Origin: Burkholderia sp. SRS-W-2-2016
GTDB lineage: Bacteria > Pseudomonadota > Gammaproteobacteria > Burkholderiales > Burkholderiaceae
Assembly: GCF_001931485.1 (NCBI RefSeq)
Contig: NZ_MSDV01000014.1
Span: forward strand, 19,159-83,158
Length of the DNA stretch: 64,000 nucleotides
Reading direction: 5' to 3'
The notes beneath the pieces are model-generated. The model was not told the DNA's origin. It ran no database searches and saw only the letters and a program-made list of their open reading frames with translations. A program made the translations under genes and the position numbers. This document shows positions 59,638-64,000 of this stretch, one piece after another (position 1 is the stretch's first letter; every line of letters starts with the position of its first letter).

Positions 59638-60354
59638 GATTAACTGGAGTTTCCGAATTTTGAGACGAGAGAAATTTTGTTAAATGTGCCTGAGTCCGGA
59701 TGGATTTAACAATGGCATTTAACAATCCTTGTCGTTTATTCCACTCTGCGGGATTTAAAAATGCGCGTGCGGTTTAGGATTTGATTTATGCATTGCAAAT
59801 ATCCTAAACGGGAATCCGTTGTTTTGCCGATTTCCCCCGCTGCCGGCAGGGTTGGGTTTAACGTTGTGTCGCGTAGCGGCTAGGGTTTTTCCGCCAAGGC
59901 GCGCGCTGTCATCGAAGCGTAACGGTATTGCGCTACTGATAGCCGGTTTATTTTTTTATAACATCTGATCTATATCAGGGTTAATTGCACTACGAGAAAA
60001 ATCAGAGCGTTGTTTGTAATTGCATGCGTTGTATTTATCTGGCGTATGCGTAAAAACCCCAATTAAATTCATTCACCGGCCTGGGCATCAGGCGCTTGTC
60101 GTCACGACGGACTCCGCAGTGGGTCCACTGGGCTTGGCGCGGCGGCGCTGCCCGGATTCGACGTCGGCGGAAAAATGACAATTGCATCAACGGTTTGCGG
60201 AGTTTCCTGGAAAGTTATGCACAGATTTGCCAACAAAATCTGTGGGTAACTTCAGGCGCTCGCGCGTGTCGCGACGCTGCTCAAGTTCCGGCGCGAGATG
60301 CCGACATGCAGGCATCCCTCTCGTGTTCCGAACCGGCCGCCGAAGAATCGCCTC
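59638..60354. other. Long A+T-richer intergenic region upstream of the sigma gene
   Basis: 717 bp without a credible gene, visibly richer in A+T than its surroundings from about 59640 to 60070. Near the sigma gene are ATTTAACAA repeats (59677-59725). A stretch near 59950-59980 (TTTATTTTTTTATAACATC) looks like a promoter or transferred DNA. The final 250 bp include TGTGGATAAC-like bases. Short open frames here are not supported. Confidence 0.6.
59677..59726. promoter_or_regulatory. Repeated ATTTAACAA motif upstream of the FecI-like gene
   Basis: ATTTAACAAT occurs at 59704-59713 and 59717-59726 (13-bp period), and its complement TTGTTAAAT at 59677-59685. The cluster is 40-90 bp upstream of the sigma start, where an operator or promoter element would lie. 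Confidence 0.45.
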
Positions 60355-60708
60355 ATGCCTCGTCACCTTGCCGCTCTCACGGCGGCGCTGCCGTCGACCC
60401 TGTTTTCGACGCTGCTGCTGGCCGCGTCCGCCGCGCCCGCGCAGCCGCTCGAACTCGCGTCGATCGCGGTTAGCCTGACCGTGCAGGAAAGCTGCGTGGT
60501 CAAATCCGCCGACACCGCGATCAGCGTCATCAATCAGCCGGTCGTGTCGTGCGTGCACGGCGCGCCGTTCCAGATCGATCAGGCGGGTGTCGAGCCCACT
60601 GCCGATCAGGGCAGTAGCCAGCCGCCGCAGCCGTCGCCGCCGCTCGCGTTCGCGACGACGCACGGCGTGGGCGACGCGCAGCAAACGGTCTGGACGGTGA
60701 GCTTCTAA
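60355..60708 (+). CDS. Small exported protein, spore-coat-U-like fragment
   Basis: A 117-residue protein with a Sec signal peptide (hydrophobic core about 9-25; cleavage after APA or AQP). The mature start IAVSLTVQESCVV resembles the first strand of SCPU/pilin-like domains, with a second cysteine (VVSCVHG) 20 residues on, but the protein ends at about half the size of a full domain and has a Pro-rich insert. It may be a minor pilus component, or degraded. It is convergent with the double-SCPU gene. ATG 60355 chosen because the signal peptide starts there. Confidence 0.6.
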   Translation: MPRHLAALTAALPSTLFSTLLLAASAAPAQPLELASIAVSLTVQESCVVKSADTAISVINQPVVSCVHGAPFQIDQAGVEPTADQGSSQPPQPSPPLAFATTHGVGDAQQTVWTVSF

Positions 60709-60737
60709 CCGGCGGTGCGGGGCATGCCGCGCCGCGT

Positions 60738-61694
60738 TCAGAAACTGATGGTCGCGGTAATCGTGTCGCTATAGCTGCCCGGCATCGGCGTGCTCTGCGC
60801 GGGCACGAGCCCGTAGATCGCGATCGATACCGGATTGCCGGTCCCCGTGCCGGTCGCCATCGTGGTGCCCGAGCCGCCGTCTCCCCACGCGCTGCTGTGC
60901 GCGGCGTCGGTGTACAGCTGGTATTTGACCGTGCCGCCGCCGCCCGCGCGCTGCATCTGGCGCGCCGCGACCGTGCCGCTCGAGCCGCTGCTCAGCGCGA
61001 TCCGGAACGCGTCGCCGTTGGTGCAGCGCGCGGTGATCGCGCCGCTCGCGGCGAGCGCGCTGCTGAGCACGCCGGCCGATGCGAACGCGACATTGGTCGC
61101 GCTGATCAGACAGTTGTTGACGACCGTCGCGCTCGCGTTGATCGCGAAGCTGCCGGCGCTCGTCGTCAGTGCCGCGCAGCCCGGCGCGAGCAGCAGGAAA
61201 AACCCATAGTTCAGCGAAGTCTGGCTCAGCGTCTGCGCATACACGGTGCTGACGTTGCCGGTGGTCGGCACGGTCGGCTGATTCGCGGCGATCAGCCCGT
61301 AGAAGTTCACGGTCGCCGATGCGCTCGTGCCGTTCAACGGTTTGTCGAGCGTTAAAGAAATCGGCGTGGTGCCGAGCGCGGTCGAGCCCCACGCGAGCGA
61401 ATGCGCGGCGTCCTGGTACAGGTCGTATTGCAACTGGTTGGCGCCGCTCGCCAGATAGCGCGGCCGCGTGCCGGCGAGGTTCAGGCACACCTGCACGCTC
61501 GGCGTCAGGGTCAGCATGGGCCACGTGCACTGCACGGTGACGCTGCCGGTCGCCGCCACCGCGTTCAGCGCGATCGGGCTGACGTTGCCGAAGCTGAGCG
61601 CCGACGGGCTCGCGCTACACGTTTGTGCGCTGGCCGCGCGCGGGGCACAGCCGAGCAGCAGGCAGAGGGCGAACAGCAGTAGCGCGTGTTTCAT
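60738..61694 (-). CDS. Spore coat protein U domain protein (two tandem domains)
   Basis: A 318-residue exported protein: signal peptide (about 1-23, LGCAPRAASAQT may also offer a lipobox at LLLGC), then two SCPU domains, residues about 25-170 (CSASPSALSFGNVSPIAL onward) and about 185-318 (NCLISATNVAFASAGVLS onward), each with two cysteines and a final beta strand ending in V-F/I-S-F type. SCPU proteins are secreted pilin- or coat-like subunits assembled by chaperone-usher systems. The ATG overlaps the usher stop (ATGA), so translation is coupled. This is the last gene of the pilus operon in this window. Confidence 0.88.
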   Translation of the reverse strand: MKHALLLFALCLLLGCAPRAASAQTCSASPSALSFGNVSPIALNAVAATGSVTVQCTWPMLTLTPSVQVCLNLAGTRPRYLASGANQLQYDLYQDAAHSLAWGSTALGTTPISLTLDKPLNGTSASATVNFYGLIAANQPTVPTTGNVSTVYAQTLSQTSLNYGFFLLLAPGCAALTTSAGSFAINASATVVNNCLISATNVAFASAGVLSSALAASGAITARCTNGDAFRIALSSGSSGTVAARQMQRAGGGGTVKYQLYTDAAHSSAWGDGGSGTTMATGTGTGNPVSIAIYGLVPAQSTPMPGSYSDTITATISF

Positions 61695-64000
61695 CGCACT
61701 GCGCTCGTGGGATTGAGGGCAGCCGGTGTCGCGTCGCTGCGTGCATGGCCGGCCGGCGGCCGCGGCGCGCCGCAATCGAGCGGGCCGATGGTCGGCAGCG
61801 AGCCGTCGGCGGGGCGCCGGTAGCCGAATTCGACATCGCAGCGCCGCCCGTCACGCTCGATTTCCAGATGGTTGTCCGGCTGCAACTGCTCGACGAAAGT
61901 CAGGCCGTCGTAGCCGACGATCGTATCGGCGCCGCTCTCGACGTGATGCACGCGCGTGCCCGGCGGCAGCAGCGCGCCGTTCGCGTCGCGCAGGATCACC
62001 GACGCCGCGCTGTAGCGCGTCACCCGGAAATTGGCCAGCACGCCCGCGCGGGCGGTCGGCACGAGGTCCATCGCGGTCGTCGCGATGCGCGCGTCGGCGG
62101 GCAGCTTCATGCTGTCGATCGCGAGCTGGTTGTGCTGATACGCGTTCAGGTCCGGGATCAGCAGATGGCCGCCGCGGTCGGTCGTGCCGATCACGCGGTT
62201 CTCGTGCAGCACCGGCACGCCGGCGACGCCGTCGGTGGACACCAGCGCGAAGCCGTCGTCGATGCGGCGCGCCGGTTGCAGCGTGCCGTCCATCAGCACG
62301 ATCGCGCCGTTCAGATCGAGCGACGCCCCCGCGCGGCGGTCCACGTCCTGCGCGATCGCGGTGACCTCGCCATATTTGCCCAGATATTGCGCCTGCGCCT
62401 GGCGGTACGGCACCGCGCCCGAGCCGCCGGCCTGCACGCCCCAGCCCCAGCCGCCCGCGTAGTCGGGCGGGCGCTGCGCGTTCAGGTTGTAGGTCGACTG
62501 GCCGTTCTGGCGGCCGACGCTCGTGTTCACCGCGGTGTTGTTGCCGAGCCCGATGCTGGCGGTCACGAACACGCCCTGCGCGTTGTGCTGCAAAAAGTCT
62601 TTGTAGGTGCTCAGCGTCAGCGACGCGAGGTTGCCGAAATTCAACGTGTAGGACACCGAGCCGATTTTCGACGACGGCGCGCCCGGAAAACGATAGCCGA
62701 TATAGCTGAGCGACAGCGTCTGACGATCGAAGAACGGCAGCGCGAGCGTGACCCGGTCGGTGGCGCTCGGCACCGGCGTGCCGTCGCGCGCGGCGAGGTC
62801 GCCGTAATGGCGGTACGCGCGCAGCGTCTGCGCGTCGATCGAGAAGTGCGGCTCGATCAGCTGATAGCCGAGCCCCGCCTGGAAGCCGTTCAGTTTGCCG
62901 GCGCTGCCCGCGAGCGAGCCGTTGACGACCCCCGCCATGCCGAGCCGCACCAGCGCGCCGCCGCCCGCGTTGACGAGGCCGCCGGTTGCCTCGGCATGGC
63001 CTTCGAGCGTCAGCGCGTCGCTGAAACCGTGCCGCGCGGTCGCGCTGAGCGCCGGGCGCGGATTATAGGAGAACGAATCGATCCCGTACGCGCGGCGCAG
63101 AAAGCCCGCTTCGAACGAATAGCTCGACAGGCCGGCCGCCAGCATGCGGGTGTCGACGTACAGAGGCAGCGAGGTCGAGATCGTGCGGCCGAGCGCGTCG
63201 TGCGTGATGATCGTCGCTTCGCCGGCGCCGGTGATGCCCGGCACGTTGTTGACGATGAACGGCCCGCTCGGCACGCTGCCGCTGAACTGGCGCACGTTGT
63301 TCACGTACAGATCGACCGCGGACGGCACCACCGCGGTGCCCGACAGCGACTGCACCGGAAACGTCACGAGGTCCGGGCGCAGCGCGAAATTGCTGCGCCA
63401 CTGGAAGCCGGCGAGGCGGATCGAGCGGCTCCAGTCGAGCGACGACGAGATCGTGTCGCCGAGCTGGGTGGTGCTGAGCGTCGCCGGATTCGACCGGCTC
63501 CACGAAGTGTCGTAGCGCACGTAGCGGTTCAGGTCGCGGTACAGATACGCGATGCCGGTGTTGCTCAGCACGCCGGCCGGATCGAAGTAGCGCGCTTCGC
63601 TCCAGATCGCGAGCTGCGCGTTGGTGTCGGTCTGCGCGAACGCGTCGTAGTTCAGCAGCAGCCCGCGCGCCGACGTCGCGTTCGGCGTGCGCGTCAGCTC
63701 GCGCGTGTCGAACGTGTAGGGCTTGCGCAGCGCGTCGGACACCTGCAACTCGACGCGCTGGCTTGCCGGGTCGTAGCGGTAGCGCAGCCCGGCAATGCGG
63801 TCGAGATCGAGCGACGCGTTCGGCGCCGCGCCGAGTTTGGCGGTCGCGACGCCGAGCTCGTCGAGGTCCTGCGCGCTCGCGCTGAGATGGCCGTCGCGCT
63901 CGCGAAAGTGCGCGATCAACGAGGTGCGCTGGCCGTTGAGCATGACTTCGAGGTACAGGTCACGGGCGGCGGCATCCGTTGCGGGTGGCGAGGCGGGGGC
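61691..64000 (-). CDS. Fimbrial outer-membrane usher (5'-truncated by window edge)
   Basis: The visible 769 residues belong to a FimD/PapC-type usher: N-terminal residues after the edge (DLYLEVMLNGQRTSLI), the plug-region QRDFTL-like segments, VDLYVNNVRQFSGSVPSGPF, and the C-terminal domains (GVLANFRVTRYSAASVIL and GYRRPADGSLPTIGPLDC). The beta-barrel pore secretes and orders pilus subunits across the outer membrane. Its chaperone gene should lie beyond 64000. The stop overlaps the start of the SCPU protein. Length is consistent with a full usher of about 800-830 residues once completed. Confidence 0.92.
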   Translation of the reverse strand, partial: APASPPATDAAARDLYLEVMLNGQRTSLIAHFRERDGHLSASAQDLDELGVATAKLGAAPNASLDLDRIAGLRYRYDPASQRVELQVSDALRKPYTFDTRELTRTPNATSARGLLLNYDAFAQTDTNAQLAIWSEARYFDPAGVLSNTGIAYLYRDLNRYVRYDTSWSRSNPATLSTTQLGDTISSSLDWSRSIRLAGFQWRSNFALRPDLVTFPVQSLSGTAVVPSAVDLYVNNVRQFSGSVPSGPFIVNNVPGITGAGEATIITHDALGRTISTSLPLYVDTRMLAAGLSSYSFEAGFLRRAYGIDSFSYNPRPALSATARHGFSDALTLEGHAEATGGLVNAGGGALVRLGMAGVVNGSLAGSAGKLNGFQAGLGYQLIEPHFSIDAQTLRAYRHYGDLAARDGTPVPSATDRVTLALPFFDRQTLSLSYIGYRFPGAPSSKIGSVSYTLNFGNLASLTLSTYKDFLQHNAQGVFVTASIGLGNNTAVNTSVGRQNGQSTYNLNAQRPPDYAGGWGWGVQAGGSGAVPYRQAQAQYLGKYGEVTAIAQDVDRRAGASLDLNGAIVLMDGTLQPARRIDDGFALVSTDGVAGVPVLHENRVIGTTDRGGHLLIPDLNAYQHNQLAIDSMKLPADARIATTAMDLVPTARAGVLANFRVTRYSAASVILRDANGALLPPGTRVHHVESGADTIVGYDGLTFVEQLQPDNHLEIERDGRRCDVEFGYRRPADGSLPTIGPLDCGAPRPPAGHARSDATPAALNPTSAVR

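Noticed and set aside
60096..60473. 125-residue open frame upstream of the small exported protein
   Set aside because: It overlaps the exported gene in another frame, has no ribosome-binding site and ends in an Arg-rich shadow.

Overview
The window is high-GC DNA (I estimate 64-66% G+C by eye) in which almost every base is coding on one strand or the other. Gene content and synteny (RhlE/GluQRS/TrhO/DnaE, MsbA beside a WaaE-like transferase, PHB depolymerase, monomeric isocitrate dehydrogenase, DUF1841, RdgC) indicate a betaproteobacterial chromosome, most likely Burkholderia or Paraburkholderia. I see no tRNA, rRNA, CRISPR array, insertion sequence or prophage. It reads as core chromosome with small accessory islands.

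Layout. 1-10.8 kb: edge of a VOC protein, a MocR-type regulator, htpG behind a textbook sigma-32 promoter, ubiC overlapping a UDG-superfamily glycosylase gene, an AraC-cupin-GNAT cluster on the minus strand, monomeric icd and a spermidine-synthase-like gene. 11-19.5 kb: a DUF3311-MctP monocarboxylate permease pair, a FUSC-type membrane protein, a PhnB-like VOC protein, transaldolase, a BenE benzoate transporter, and a MoxR ATPase-VWA pair. 19.9-28.4 kb: two tandem cytochromes c, DUF1841, nth behind an RnfB-like ferredoxin, a TetR regulator facing the intracellular PHB depolymerase, a GH15 glucoamylase-type enzyme, and two tiny genes. 28.7-37.9 kb: a lactonase-fold beta-propeller protein, a giant FtsK with a linker of about 1,100 residues, a META lipoprotein, purT, a small lipoprotein and an MliC-type lysozyme inhibitor.

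38-49 kb: a thiamine-diphosphate enzyme of the acetolactate synthase family followed by an aldehyde dehydrogenase, then rhlE, gluQRS, trhO and dnaE. 48.9-56.5 kb: a lipopolysaccharide/envelope glycan locus (WaaE-like GT2, msbA, GT9, O-antigen-ligase-like protein and two tandem paralogous GT2 genes). 56.5-64 kb: a small hypothetical gene, rdgC, a FecI/FecR-like sigma/anti-sigma pair with no receptor gene beside it, an A+T-richer intergenic stretch with repeated motifs, and the distal end of a chaperone-usher operon (usher and a double spore-coat-U-domain protein), cut by the window edge.

I do not see a convincing wholly new system. The items most worth a second look are the orphan, divergent FecI/FecR pair beside the pilus operon and its ATTTAACAA repeats; the ThDP-enzyme/aldehyde-dehydrogenase operon; the giant repetitive FtsK linker; several hexanucleotide repeat arrays, one perfect (seven GGCACC units after the msbA terminator); and the near-leaderless promoters of ubiC and dnaE.
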